The notes under the pieces were generated by a model. The model worked only from the letters and a program-made list of their open reading frames with translations, was not told where the DNA came from and made no database searches. Below, piece by piece: positions 1-8,808 of a stretch of 55,496 bases of DNA (the stretch's first letter is position 1; every line of letters starts with the position of its first letter). This stretch comes from Segatella copri (GTDB lineage Bacteria > Bacteroidota > Bacteroidia > Bacteroidales > Bacteroidaceae), in contig NZ_VZCB01000035.1 in NCBI RefSeq assembly GCF_009494395.1, positions 1-55,496 on the forward strand. The letters are read 5' to 3'. The position numbers and the translations under genes are program-made.

Positions 1-76
1 TTTGAGTATTAATAACTTATTTAATAATCGTCTCGTTTTAACGGGACACTAGTGATGTTTTATATTAAACGATGAT

Positions 77-107
77 GCAAAGATACTACTTTCTTTTGGA
101 AATACAA
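77..107 (-). promoter_or_regulatory. Bacteroidota-type promoter pointing out of the window
   Basis: On the minus strand TATCTTTGC (77-85) follows a TTG by 19 bases, matching the Bacteroidota -33/-7 pattern. It would drive a gene to the left of the window. The rest of 1-329 holds a terminator at 254-288 and no gene that I can support. Confidence 0.55.
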
Positions 108-253
108 TTTTTATCTGCAACTTTTTAAACGAAAAAACAAACTTTCTTTAATATTCTGATTTAGAACTCACTATCCTTATGAAAGTTTTGAAACAAGTCA
201 CGACTCACATTTCACTACACACAAATACAGCATATCCCCCAATCCCAATTCTT

Positions 254-288
254 AAGAAAGCGGTCAGACAACGCCTGACCGTTTTCTT
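254..288 (-). terminator. Hairpin terminator after the LRR gene
   Basis: A 14-bp stem (AAGAAAGCGGTCAG pairing with CTGACCGTTTTCTT, one G-U pair) lies about 40 bases past the stop of the LRR gene at 330. T-rich flanks occur on both sides, so it may work in both directions. On the minus strand its core reads GGTCAGGCGTTGTCTGACC, nearly identical to the terminator at 7123-7152. Confidence 0.65.
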
Positions 289-329
289 TTTAGTTCACAC
301 TCTCTATCTTTTTGTGCGAACGTAGCTTG

Positions 330-1769
330 CTACTTCAACAAAACCTTTTTGCCATTAACTATATTTACCCCTTTCGTTACATGATTCAAACGATTTCCTT
401 TTAAGTCATAAATCGTCTTATATTTCGTGTCCATAGTTACATTAGGAGCATCTATAGCAGTAGCTATTTCTAATAATTTTACGACTTTTCCGTTTGCATC
501 GGTCTCATAAGACCAATATCTTCTTTTGTACTCAGAATCCAAACTAATCAATACCTTTCTTGCCCAATCCGTATCAGGTAGATTAACATATTCCACTGCA
601 TTACAGCTTTCGAACACATAAGTTGTAACATAATAATAATCGTCTGACAGAATATCGATCTCTCTCAGCTCTCGATTACCATAAAATGCATGCATCCCTA
701 TTTCTGACACACTATTTCCAAGTACCAAAGACTTCAGTTCTGTACAGCCAGCAAATGCTTGACTTCCTATAGTTGTCACACTGTTCGGAATAACCAATGA
801 TGTCATTTCCCATCCATTAAAAGCTTCATCCCCTATTTCTACCAAACCTTCAGGAAGCCTTAAATCATTCATTTTCCAGCAATACCTAAAGGCACTTTTC
901 CCTATACTTGTCACTGTAGATGGTATATTAACTTTCTCCAACTTATAACCATACTCAAACAAGCCTGGAGATATTGCTGTTAGTTTTTCTGGAAGATGTG
1001 CTTCCTTTAAGTTATAGCAACGTGAGAATGCACTTTCACCAACAAATTCCACACTATTTGGAACATCTGCCTTTTCAAGCTTTTCACACAAAAAGAAAGC
1101 ATAGTCATCTATAGAAAGAAGTTTGTCATGAAAAATTACTTCATTCAACTGATTGCTCTCAAAAGCGAACTCTCCTATTTTCTCGACCTTTTCAGGTATA
1201 GAATAGCTCTCCACCTGCTTCTTTGCAGGGAAATGTAACAGTTCTGTCTTATCCTTGTTGAACATTATGCCATCTTCTGAAGAATACACAGGATTATCAG
1301 GGCTAACCTCATAGGCACTCATACCTCCTTCTGTGAAAGCTTTCGCACTTAAATCGGTTAAAGATGCCGGAATATAAATGTTTGACAAAGACAGACTCTT
1401 CCAAAAAGCATACGAACCAACACTTTTTAATGTTGCTGGGAGTTTTACACTTCTCAAATAACGACAGTAATAGAATGCACCCATCTTTATATTCAAGACT
1501 CCATCCTCTATTGTCACACTTTGTAACTTATCATTTTTCCAAAATGCTTTTTCCCCGATAGACACTACCGTATACGACTTACCAGCTACAGTAATTGTAG
1601 ACGGAATTGTCACATAAGAAGACGACCGATCATACCCTACAGCCTCGGCAGTTTTCTTTTCTTCATCTATAGAATAAGAAATACCATTTTGCACGACCTC
1701 ATTTCCCCACAATAGAGTTGGGAAACACATCATTAACAATAATACTATCTGTTTCATGTTACATTTCAT
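330..1769 (-). CDS. BspA-like leucine-rich-repeat surface protein with type-IX-like C-terminus
   Basis: The 479-residue product starts with a signal peptide (hydrophobic LLLMMCFPTLLW after MKQ) and is then almost all LRR_5/BspA repeats of about 23 residues: recurring I...AF..C..L..V.IP..V..IG.SAF from roughly residue 60 to 400. The C-terminus (about residues 450-479, IYDLKGNRLN then GVNIVNGKKVLLK) matches the family pattern of type IX secretion sorting domains. BspA-like proteins usually sit on the cell surface and bind host or bacterial partners; that role is inferred here. It is last of three abutting genes. A start at 1757 (MKQIV) would leave 1 base after the upstream stop and gives the cleaner signal peptide; the start at 1769 overlaps the upstream gene by 11 bases. 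Confidence 0.85.
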   Translation of the reverse strand: MKCNMKQIVLLLMMCFPTLLWGNEVVQNGISYSIDEEKKTAEAVGYDRSSSYVTIPSTITVAGKSYTVVSIGEKAFWKNDKLQSVTIEDGVLNIKMGAFYYCRYLRSVKLPATLKSVGSYAFWKSLSLSNIYIPASLTDLSAKAFTEGGMSAYEVSPDNPVYSSEDGIMFNKDKTELLHFPAKKQVESYSIPEKVEKIGEFAFESNQLNEVIFHDKLLSIDDYAFFLCEKLEKADVPNSVEFVGESAFSRCYNLKEAHLPEKLTAISPGLFEYGYKLEKVNIPSTVTSIGKSAFRYCWKMNDLRLPEGLVEIGDEAFNGWEMTSLVIPNSVTTIGSQAFAGCTELKSLVLGNSVSEIGMHAFYGNRELREIDILSDDYYYVTTYVFESCNAVEYVNLPDTDWARKVLISLDSEYKRRYWSYETDANGKVVKLLEIATAIDAPNVTMDTKYKTIYDLKGNRLNHVTKGVNIVNGKKVLLK

Positions 1770-4700
1770 TTAAAAGTTCTTCTAATTGTTTCGCCGTACC
1801 AACAAAGGATGTTATATATTTGCCATTTTGAAAATCACAGTTTGTTATATGATATATATTCGCCGCCTTCCATTCTGTGATATGTTCAAAAGTACAATTT
1901 TCCAAGTTCACATCAATAGGCTCAGCTGTTTCTATACTTAAAGACCTAGTACAATTCCGTATTATCAAAGAACCGACATATCCACCTTTTTCACAATTAA
2001 ACTGTAATCCACCACTAAAACCCACATTATCAAGAACCATAGATTGAATTTTTGCGCCAGTACTATATATCCCACCACTACCAGCAATTTCTGATACACC
2101 ATGAACCCAAACACTACTTAGTACAGAATTTTCTATTACGACATTATCTATTTCACAATCTCCAAATGAAGTAGCTGTAATTTCTTGATTAGGGGTACAA
2201 TCTTTCATTACAAAAGAGGTAGCTTTTGCACCATTCAGATAGAATCCATTCATTGGAAATGTACAATTAACTATTTTGATTTCACCAATATCAAGCATAT
2301 TATAGTCACCCCATTTTCCTGGTTCCAAAGACACAGTTAAATTACCTTGAAGCGAACATATATTTGAACATTTTTCCACAATAACATCATCTCCATATTG
2401 CGGATTTTTTTTTGTTACATCTTTATCAATACAAACTGTAGTTCCATCTTCCTCCTCAAATTTACAGTTCTTTATATAAACACTTTGCAAATTACTTTTC
2501 TGAGCGTAAAACGTGACATATCTTGCAGAGACATTGACATTATCCATAGTAATCCACAAATTATTTGCTTTGCCATTTTCCAAAGAGAAACGACCACCCC
2601 AAGGAGCAATACTTCCACTTTCAATTTTAAACGATTGCAAAGTATTATTACTCAAATCTATATCGTCAATATTATCAATATTCTTCAATATAGCATCACC
2701 AACCAAATTATTATCATTCAGTTTTAGGGATAATTCTGAATTATACATATTCACCCCATACCAATAATCCAAAGGTTTAGTATTATCTAGCCATCCTCCA
2801 TTTTGCTTCCAATTTGCTCCACCAGTTGACTCATAAAAAAGAGCAAGACCTTCTTTAAGAGAAGTTTCGTCCTTTTCTTTCTTCAATGTCGTAAATGACA
2901 AAGTATCGGCATATACGATTTCACCATCAAGTTCTGCTTTAGCCACATAAAGATATTCTGTTTCATCTTTCAAGCCAGAAAGAGTTTGCTCAAAGATACT
3001 ACTTGGACTACCATTGACTGTTCCACAAGATACATAAGTAGCGTGACCTTGCATGAAATCATCTTTCGTGCCATAAACCAGCCCAATCTTAGGATTTTCA
3101 GTATTCTTGTCATAGCCAATGAGTCCACCCGAAATCTTGGCAGAAGATTCGGTCACATCAGTTGCCTCATAAGTACTTAATGTCAATGTCTTTTCCACAC
3201 CAACAGAAGGATAAGCCTTCAGCTCATGCCCAAAAAGCTTGATGACAGGACTTAATTCATAATATTTTACCGTGCTCATATTTTCCAATGCTACAGAATA
3301 ATCAGTGTATGAGGTTTTTTCATTCGCAAATTTTTTGCTATAATACTTAGAAGCTACTTTGTTTCCATTAGCATCAAATGCCCCAAAACCAACTTCAACA
3401 GGCATCAAGCAATCCCCTTTCACATCAGCCTTTGCAGTAATTGTAGAGAAATCACCATGCTCACGATAAGCATTAGGACTTGCTATTGTTGGAGCCAAAC
3501 ACTTGTCAAATAAAGATTCACCTATATGACCTTCCCATTCTATTTTACCATCAAAATTCAAATTAATAATAGGCAAATCTAACTGATATCCTATTGCTGC
3601 CCCCCAATAGAAGTTTGACCAAATTCCACTATTTCTCAAAGTCTCATAAGCCTCTGTATTCTTGATTCCTTCTTTCAGGAACTTACTGTTGACCTCAAGA
3701 TCTCCTCCCACATGTATACCAACCTCGCCCCTTGCATAGAGCTTAGCGATGTCATTTTTACAAAATCCTATATCATTGACAGCAATACCCATTTCTGTAT
3801 ATACGCCGGCATTCAATTCACCCTTTATGCTACCACCAACATCAAAACTTGTCTCTTGAACTTTAAACGTAAGAGGCTGGTTCCTCAAATTTTCTCTTCT
3901 CTTGGTACTCATATTGAGTAGAAAAGCAGAAGATACCTTTTGATTAACAGTTGCATCTACACTTGCAGACAACGAAGCATCCACAAACACGCCAGGGTCT
4001 ACAAATGCCACTAACAATGGACAATTAGGTATGCATGCTTGCCATCTTTTTTTCCCTGTAAACCTCCAAACTTTATCTACTTTTAAAGAACCATTCAAAG
4101 AAAAATTACTCGTTACATCGAAAGTTCCATTACTGGATACACAAACATAAGTACCTTCTTCTGGGGTTACGATCAAAGTTCCACGAAGGGAAACTTTTGG
4201 TGAGAGACTAATGGAAGCATCATTATCAACGCTAAAGGCATCATCATCGTCACTTTCTTCTGAAATAAATGGTAAAAGTTCATCCGTTAATGGATAAGTC
4301 AAATCTTTTGCCTCCCATATTGCCTCACCGTGACCATATATAGGATTTATCGCACGAGTTTGTACATTATCATTACTCGTACTATAATATCTCACAAAAA
4401 TATCACTTAAACTCGCAAGGGTGCAATCGACCTTATAACCACTATTCTCTTTTACAACTTCGACAACCTCACCCGCAAAGCCTGCAGGGAACAAATCCGT
4501 TTGCCGCAAGTAAACCAATTTATCCTTTTTTCTCGGCAATAAGCCACTTGGAGTGTCTGTCCTAAAAATGATAGTTAGTGAATCATGTGATACTACATAA
4601 TTCTCCAACCCATCCTCCAACTTTACCACCCCTGGCTGATAAATTGTCGATGGCGTTACAAAACTAACACTGTCAATATCTGCCAGTGCATAATTAAATA

Positions 4701-4920
4701 CCGTGTCATTCATCCACACTTGCTGTGTGACGAAATCATCATGCTCTATACCGTCGAGGTCAACTTTTGATACAGTCATACTATCTACCATATCGGTATA
4801 AAACACTTGTATTCCTTTATCATGGAAATGAAAATAATATGCATTCTGAGCTTTTGACACGAAACAAGCCATCAGCATACAACTACATATTATCACTTTA
4901 TAAAATATCTGTCTCATCAT
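1759..4920 (-). CDS. Large exported mosaic protein (Fn3-like and LRR-like parts), function unknown
   Basis: A 1053-residue exported protein with a signal peptide at residues 1-24 (ending FVSKAQ). I do not recognise it as a whole. Around residues 630-735 there is a fibronectin-III-like stretch (ending DTLSFTTLK). It is followed near residue 745 by a plant-type LRR cap, STGGANW..NGGWL..WYGV, and LKLNDNNLVGDAI/IDLSNNTL repeats. The remaining 250 residues are rich in short beta strands with recurring ..NC.F.. and are probably a beta-solenoid. No type-IX signal is obvious at its C-terminus. The start overlaps the stop of the upstream gene (4917) as ATGA, so the genes are translationally coupled. 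Base composition is AT-rich compared with the housekeeping genes at 33-50 kb. A surface or adhesin role is inference. Confidence 0.75.
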   Translation of the reverse strand: MMRQIFYKVIICSCMLMACFVSKAQNAYYFHFHDKGIQVFYTDMVDSMTVSKVDLDGIEHDDFVTQQVWMNDTVFNYALADIDSVSFVTPSTIYQPGVVKLEDGLENYVVSHDSLTIIFRTDTPSGLLPRKKDKLVYLRQTDLFPAGFAGEVVEVVKENSGYKVDCTLASLSDIFVRYYSTSNDNVQTRAINPIYGHGEAIWEAKDLTYPLTDELLPFISEESDDDDAFSVDNDASISLSPKVSLRGTLIVTPEEGTYVCVSSNGTFDVTSNFSLNGSLKVDKVWRFTGKKRWQACIPNCPLLVAFVDPGVFVDASLSASVDATVNQKVSSAFLLNMSTKRRENLRNQPLTFKVQETSFDVGGSIKGELNAGVYTEMGIAVNDIGFCKNDIAKLYARGEVGIHVGGDLEVNSKFLKEGIKNTEAYETLRNSGIWSNFYWGAAIGYQLDLPIINLNFDGKIEWEGHIGESLFDKCLAPTIASPNAYREHGDFSTITAKADVKGDCLMPVEVGFGAFDANGNKVASKYYSKKFANEKTSYTDYSVALENMSTVKYYELSPVIKLFGHELKAYPSVGVEKTLTLSTYEATDVTESSAKISGGLIGYDKNTENPKIGLVYGTKDDFMQGHATYVSCGTVNGSPSSIFEQTLSGLKDETEYLYVAKAELDGEIVYADTLSFTTLKKEKDETSLKEGLALFYESTGGANWKQNGGWLDNTKPLDYWYGVNMYNSELSLKLNDNNLVGDAILKNIDNIDDIDLSNNTLQSFKIESGSIAPWGGRFSLENGKANNLWITMDNVNVSARYVTFYAQKSNLQSVYIKNCKFEEEDGTTVCIDKDVTKKNPQYGDDVIVEKCSNICSLQGNLTVSLEPGKWGDYNMLDIGEIKIVNCTFPMNGFYLNGAKATSFVMKDCTPNQEITATSFGDCEIDNVVIENSVLSSVWVHGVSEIAGSGGIYSTGAKIQSMVLDNVGFSGGLQFNCEKGGYVGSLIIRNCTRSLSIETAEPIDVNLENCTFEHITEWKAANIYHITNCDFQNGKYITSFVGTAKQLEELLNEM

Positions 4921-5438
4921 TTTGCAAACTTATAAGAAAACGAACCTATTTTAATCACATATACACCACTTGCGTAGCCATCAAGAGAGAACGACACCCT
5001 ACCATCAACTCCAACTCGATGTGTATTAACCTCATAACCCTCAGCCTTATACACATGAACTTCTGAGTTTTCAGGAGCATTGGATATCATAATTTTTCCG
5101 TTATTTATAGAAACAAATAACTTATTTTGGGCTAATTTACCCACTATCCCAGTTGAAGTATTTACAAAATAATATTTTCGGACATTTGAAAATAAAAGAC
5201 GCACATTCATCTGCTCATTTGTAGTAATGACAACTTCATTATCAGCAAAAGAAATTCTTGGTTCTTCATTCAACACATAGTTAACCTGTTGTCCATCCAA
5301 CATTTCAAACACTAATGTTCGACTACTCTTATCATTTGCCAATGATGATAACGGTAGTAGTGATGAAAGCAAAAAGAGTGTAATGCTCCTAACTTTGTTC
5401 TTAGATTTTAGAATACTTATCATAATTATCACAAGCAA
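4917..5438 (-). CDS. Small exported protein with type-IX-like sorting domain
   Basis: 173 residues: a signal peptide (about residues 15-34, ITLFLLSSLLPLSSLAN), a 70-residue segment of the kind common in Prevotella exported proteins (FEMLDGQQVNYVLNEEPRISF) and a C-terminal domain from about residue 110 to 173 ending GVYVIKIGSFSYKFAK. That ending fits the family A type IX C-terminal signal (G.YVIKI....K). It begins the three-gene surface-protein operon. The ATG at 5423 is an alternative start. The function is unknown; it may simply be a small cargo or an accessory to the large protein downstream. Confidence 0.65.
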   Translation of the reverse strand: MLVIIMISILKSKNKVRSITLFLLSSLLPLSSLANDKSSRTLVFEMLDGQQVNYVLNEEPRISFADNEVVITTNEQMNVRLLFSNVRKYYFVNTSTGIVGKLAQNKLFVSINNGKIMISNAPENSEVHVYKAEGYEVNTHRVGVDGRVSFSLDGYASGVYVIKIGSFSYKFAK

Positions 5439-5511
5439 CCACAGGCTTCTATTGGCCGATTTTTAGTTAAAGACTTACATATAAAAAAAGCGTGAAGCCT
5501 ATCTGTCGCCC

Positions 5512-5722
5512 GTTCCACGTGTTGAGGCCTTCGCATTGCCCTATAAGTCGAAACGAGCAACGCTGAAAGCCCCACGCAAAAGTGAATATATAGTACACCA
5601 TATTGCGCCATGCACTTTAGCACACAGCGTCAATTAGGATATATATAATACACCCCTGGGACGTCCTCGTTGCTTTGTTTTTGACTTATAGTTTGAAGTT
5701 GCGAAGTTCCAACACGTCAAAC
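5512..5722. repeat. Imperfect inverted repeat, arms about 51-55 bases
   Basis: The left arm (5512-5562) and the reverse complement of the right arm (5668-5722) share GTT, ACGTGTTG, TTCGCA, TATAAGTC and GCAACG blocks in the same order, with small gaps. About 105 bases lie between the arms. It may be two copies of one repeat in opposite orientation, or the ends of a small mobile element. Confidence 0.5.
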
Positions 5723-5864
5723 ACAAAGCGTTCAGTACGCCTTTATGTATATGTATCAATCCCTTAGCCTCCACCCTTAGGGCTTCCAGCATGGATAAGA
5801 CGCTGCAAATATAATAAAACCTATCGAAACCTCCAAACTTTTATCGAAAAAAGTGAAGAGAAAA

Positions 5865-5896
5865 ATTGCTTTTTCGATATAAAATCGTATCTTTGC
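5865..5896 (+). promoter_or_regulatory. Promoter of the DUF1016 nuclease
   Basis: TATCTTTGC at 5888-5896 is preceded by TTG with a 19-base spacer, matching the Bacteroidota consensus. The ATG follows about 28 bases downstream. Confidence 0.7.
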
Positions 5897-5924
5897 ACAT
5901 TGAACAGCTAAAATCAGTAGCATT

Positions 5925-7082
5925 ATGAAAGAACCCGAAAAGAAATATAACGATGAAGACAACATGCTCGTCAACGACTTGCGCTCCATCGTCAGCAAGG
6001 CTCGCAGCAAAGCATTTGCTGCCGTCAATTATTCTCTGGTGGAAAGAAACTGGAGAATAGGGCAACGTATTGTGGAAGAAGAACAGAACGGAACATCACG
6101 TGCAGAATACGGAAAGCATGTGATAGAGGTCGCTTCGGCTGCTTTGACCAAGGAATTCGGAAAAGGATTCTCATATACGAATATTGCCAACTATAAAAGA
6201 TTCTATCTGACATTCAGAGACTTACAAATTCTTCAGACAGTGTCTGAAGAATTCAAAAAGCAAAAACATCAGACACTGTCTGATGAATCTTCTTTGCTAC
6301 CCCAAAAAGATCAGACACAGTCTACCCAATCCGAGTTACGCCTTCTTCCTTGGTCGCATTACGAGCGTCTTATACGAGTAGAAGATAAGAAGGCTCGTGA
6401 ATGGTATGCAAAGGAGGCATTCGAGCAAGGTTGGAGTTTCAGAACCTTGAACCGCAATATCAACACCCTATATTATGAACGTCTTCTTATGTCAAAGAAG
6501 AAGCAGCCAGTCGTTAACGAGATGCAAGACAAGACAAAGGCTTATCAACAAGACAAACTCGAATACATCAAATCACCAGTTGTCTTGGAATTCCTTGGAT
6601 TACCGGAAGACACATCCCTTGCAGAATCAAAACTAGAGACTGCCATCATCAATAACCTAGAGAAATTCTTGATGGAAATGGGAAAGGGATATGCGCTTGT
6701 GGCTCGCCAGCAACATATCCGAACCGAGGAGAATGACTACTATATCGACTTGGTATTTTACAATTACCTCATCAAATCTTTTATCTTGGTCGACTTGAAG
6801 GTAAATCGCATCACTTACCAGGATGTAGGACAGATGGATATGTATCTTCAGATGTACGACAAGATGAAAAAAGGACCAGACGACAACCCTACAATCGGCA
6901 TCATCCTTTGTACCGAGACCGATTCGGATGTGGCACGATACTCTACCCTCGCCAAAAACGACCAGATGTTCGCTGCAAAATACAAGCTTTACCTGCCAGA
7001 CAAGGAAGACTTGAGAAGAGAAATCGAACGACAGAAGGAACTGTATCTAATGACTCATCCTGAAGAAAACGATAAAGAGTAA
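5925..7082 (+). CDS. PDDEXK nuclease domain protein, YhcG/DUF1016 family
   Basis: 385 residues in the usual DUF1016 layout: an N-terminal helical domain (about 10-95, with VNYSLVERNWRIGQRIVEEEQ), a linker (about 96-135), then WSHYERLIRV and the C-terminal PD-(D/E)XK-like nuclease domain. Probable active-site residues are in YYIDLVFYN and ILVDLKV (about 270-290). Family members are predicted nucleases often found near restriction or phage-defence loci; substrate and role here are unknown. The linker is unusual: its DNA carries a 27-base and a 19-base palindrome that encode repeated QT(L/V)S-type peptides. It is a single-gene unit with its own promoter and a strong terminator at 7123. It is only distantly similar to the two copies at 22.5-25.7 kb. 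Confidence 0.85.
   Translation: MKEPEKKYNDEDNMLVNDLRSIVSKARSKAFAAVNYSLVERNWRIGQRIVEEEQNGTSRAEYGKHVIEVASAALTKEFGKGFSYTNIANYKRFYLTFRDLQILQTVSEEFKKQKHQTLSDESSLLPQKDQTQSTQSELRLLPWSHYERLIRVEDKKAREWYAKEAFEQGWSFRTLNRNINTLYYERLLMSKKKQPVVNEMQDKTKAYQQDKLEYIKSPVVLEFLGLPEDTSLAESKLETAIINNLEKFLMEMGKGYALVARQQHIRTEENDYYIDLVFYNYLIKSFILVDLKVNRITYQDVGQMDMYLQMYDKMKKGPDDNPTIGIILCTETDSDVARYSTLAKNDQMFAAKYKLYLPDKEDLRREIERQKELYLMTHPEENDKE
6227..6285. repeat. Two in-frame palindromes in the DUF1016 linker
   Basis: 6227-6253 is a perfect palindrome with 13-base arms (AATTCTTCAGACA and its complement) around one G. 6267-6285 has 9-base arms (CATCAGACA/TGTCTGATG) around one C. A decayed third copy, TCAGACACAGTCT, starts at 6311. 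The reading frame is kept throughout. Confidence 0.85.
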
Positions 7083-7122
7083 TTCTTCTGGCAGTATCAA
7101 AATAATTAAAAGGAACCATTAC

Positions 7123-7152
7123 AAAAAGGTCAGGCGCTGTCTGACCTTTTTT
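7123..7152 (+). terminator. Intrinsic terminator of the DUF1016 gene
   Basis: An 11-bp stem, AAAAAGGTCAG/CTGACCTTTTT, is followed by T residues 41 bases past the stop codon. Its core is almost the same as the hairpin at 254-288 read on the minus strand. Confidence 0.85.
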
Positions 7153-7214
7153 AATATCATTTTCCGTATAACTATCCATTTATCTATAAAATCATTACTT
7201 TTTCTTGCATAAAG

Positions 7215-7247
7215 TTTGCAATTCCCAATATTTATGCTTACCTTTGC
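7215..7247 (+). promoter_or_regulatory. Promoter of proA
   Basis: TTTG (7215-7218), a 20-base spacer and TACCTTTGC (7239-7247) match the Bacteroidota consensus. Start codon at 7316, giving a leader of about 65 bases. Confidence 0.75.
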
Positions 7248-7315
7248 CGTTGTTAAGAGGAAACTCATAACACATTACCAAACATCTTATCATCAAATAA
7301 GAAAGGAAATAGCAA

Positions 7316-8647
7316 ATGGAACTGAAAGAGACATTCCAAAGAGTGAAGGCAGCTAGCAAGACTTTGGGCTTGCTCAGCGACGAACAACGTAATGAAATCC
7401 TGCAGGCGGTGGCTGATGCTATCATCGCAGAGACTCCTGCGCTCCTTGCAGCAAACGCAGAAGACTTGGCGAAGATGGACAAAACGAACCCGCTCTACGA
7501 CCGATTGCAACTCACCGAGCAGCGACTTCAGGATATCGCTTCGGATATGCGACACGTCAGTACCCTACCCTCACCACTCGGAAGAGTTCTCAAAGACAAA
7601 ACACTCGAAAATGGTTTGCACCTGCAGCGGGTTGCCGTTCCATTCGGAGTCATCGGCATGATTTACGAGGCACGTCCTAACGTGACCTACGATGTTTTTT
7701 CTCTCTGTTTCAAGAGCGGAAATGCTTGCGTACTGAAAGGCGGAAAGGATGCAAATGCCTCAAACTCAGCGGGTGTCGAACTTATCCACAGGGTGTTGAT
7801 AACTTTTGGTATTGATCCGAATGTTGTTACACTACTCCCTGCTACCCATGAAGCTACCGGCGAAATGCTGAATGCCGTGGGCTATATTGACCTCTGCATT
7901 CCCCGTGGAGGAAAGAAGCTTATCAACTTCGTCCGTGATACTGCCAAAGTGCCGGTTATCGAAACCGGAGCCGGCGTGGTACATTGTTACTTCGACAAGG
8001 ATGGCGACCTGGAGATGGGCAAGCGCATCATCACCAATGCCAAGTGCCGAAGAGTGAGCGTATGCAATGCGCTCGACTGTCTGCTGATTCACGAAAACAG
8101 ATTAAGCGACCTCCCTGCCCTCTGTGAAGGACTCGCCGAGAAACAGACCAAGATTCATGCTGATGCCAAAGCTTACGAAGCTTTAAAGGGACACTATCCT
8201 GACACCTTATTATATAAGGCAGAGGAAAGCGAAGCGAAGATGGAGGAGGCAGGTTTGCTGACTACGGATTGCAAATCCGCAGACTCAACAGAAGCAGATG
8301 CCAACATGAAGAGCATCTGGAACACCGAATGGCTCAGCATGCAGATGGGTATCAAGACCGTGGCTTCGGAAGATGAGGCGCTCGACCATATCGCTACCTA
8401 CGGAAGCGGACACAGCGAGAGCATCGTTTCCAACAACGAAGCAGCCCAGAAGAAGTTCCAGGCATTGGTAGATGCAGCCTGCGTTTATGTAAACGCCCCT
8501 ACCAGCTTTACCGATGGCGCACAGTTCGGATTGGGCGCAGAGATTGGCATCAGTACCCAGAAGCTTGGAGCCCGCGGACCTATGGCACTCGAAGAGATTA
8601 CCACCTACAAGTGGTTGATTACAGGAAATGGACAGACGAGGAAGTGA
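7316..8647 (+). CDS. proA: Gamma-glutamyl phosphate reductase
   Basis: ProA reduces gamma-glutamyl phosphate to glutamate semialdehyde with NADPH, the second step of proline synthesis, in the cytoplasm. The 443-residue protein shows the aldehyde-dehydrogenase-like fold motifs of the family: [14 protein letters not shown] (112-124), LKGGKDA (140-146), the catalytic cysteine C250 in [14 protein letters not shown], and [17 protein letters not shown] near the end. It is about 25 residues longer than usual because of an extra segment at about 303-330. Part of that is encoded by a 15-base palindrome (8265-8279), so a small repeat seems to have inserted in frame. The stop codon lies inside a copy of the dispersed heptamer repeat. 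No proB is in view. Confidence 0.95.
   Translation: MELKETFQRVKAASKTLGLLSDEQRNEILQAVADAIIAETPALLAANAEDLAKMDKTNPLYDRLQLTEQRLQDIASDMRHVSTLPSPLGRVLKDKTLENGLHLQRVAVPFGVIGMIYEARPNVTYDVFSLCFKSGNACVLKGGKDANASNSAGVELIHRVLITFGIDPNVVTLLPATHEATGEMLNAVGYIDLCIPRGGKKLINFVRDTAKVPVIETGAGVVHCYFDKDGDLEMGKRIITNAKCRRVSVCNALDCLLIHENRLSDLPALCEGLAEKQTKIHADAKAYEALKGHYPDTLLYKAEESEAKMEEAGLLTTDCKSADSTEADANMKSIWNTEWLSMQMGIKTVASEDEALDHIATYGSGHSESIVSNNEAAQKKFQALVDAACVYVNAPTSFTDGAQFGLGAEIGISTQKLGARGPMALEEITTYKWLITGNGQTRK
8265..8279. repeat. 15-base palindrome inside proA
   Basis: CGGATTGCAAATCCG has 6-base arms around GCA and encodes residues of the extra segment (T317-S321). It resembles other short palindromes found in frame in this window. 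Confidence 0.7.
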
Positions 8648-8672
8648 AGAGTGAAGAACGAAGAGTGAAGAA
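8642..8672 (-). repeat. Copy 1 of the 34-base heptamer repeat, overlapping the proA stop
   Basis: Reverse-oriented copy that matches 31 of the 34 bases of the family and supplies the TGA stop of proA. Other copies: 14413-14446, 36450-36483, 40609-40642, 45208-45241. Confidence 0.85.
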
Positions 8673-8723
8673 ACAACGTTCGGCGGCCGAAGGGAAAGCC
8701 AATTCAATAGCTTTACAGGACCC

Positions 8724-8756
8724 GCTCCGTACCTGCTCCGTACCCTCTCCGTACCA
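8724..8756 (+). repeat. Three tandem 11-base repeats upstream of the carbamoyltransferase
   Basis: GCTCCGTACCT, GCTCCGTACCC and TCTCCGTACCA follow each other without gaps. Significance unknown. Confidence 0.7.
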
Positions 8757-8772
8757 AGTCTTAGTTTCTGCC

Positions 8773-8808
8773 ATGTTTGCAAGGTTTGCATGCAAATTTT
8801 GCAAACAT
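8773..8808. promoter_or_regulatory. Nested palindrome before the carbamoyltransferase gene
   Basis: Outer arms ATGTTTGCAA (8773-8782) and TTGCAAACAT (8799-8808) enclose an inner palindrome TTTGCATGCAAA (8785-8796). It lies 67 bases before the start codon and could be an operator or an RNA hairpin. It does not match the E. coli arginine box. Confidence 0.45.

Larger units (their letters stand above)
5439..5924. other. 486-base gap with imperfect inverted repeat and a plus-strand promoter
   Basis: No gene can be supported here; the short open frame on the minus strand at 5429-5623 lacks family features. The gap contains an imperfect inverted repeat (5512-5562 against 5668-5722) and, at its right end, the promoter of the DUF1016 gene. 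It is more GC-rich than the surface-protein operon to its left. Confidence 0.6.

Noticed and set aside
5429..5623. Small minus-strand frame of 64 codons upstream of the surface-protein operon
   Set aside because: Overlaps the inverted repeat arm, no signal peptide or domain, and no promoter placed for it.
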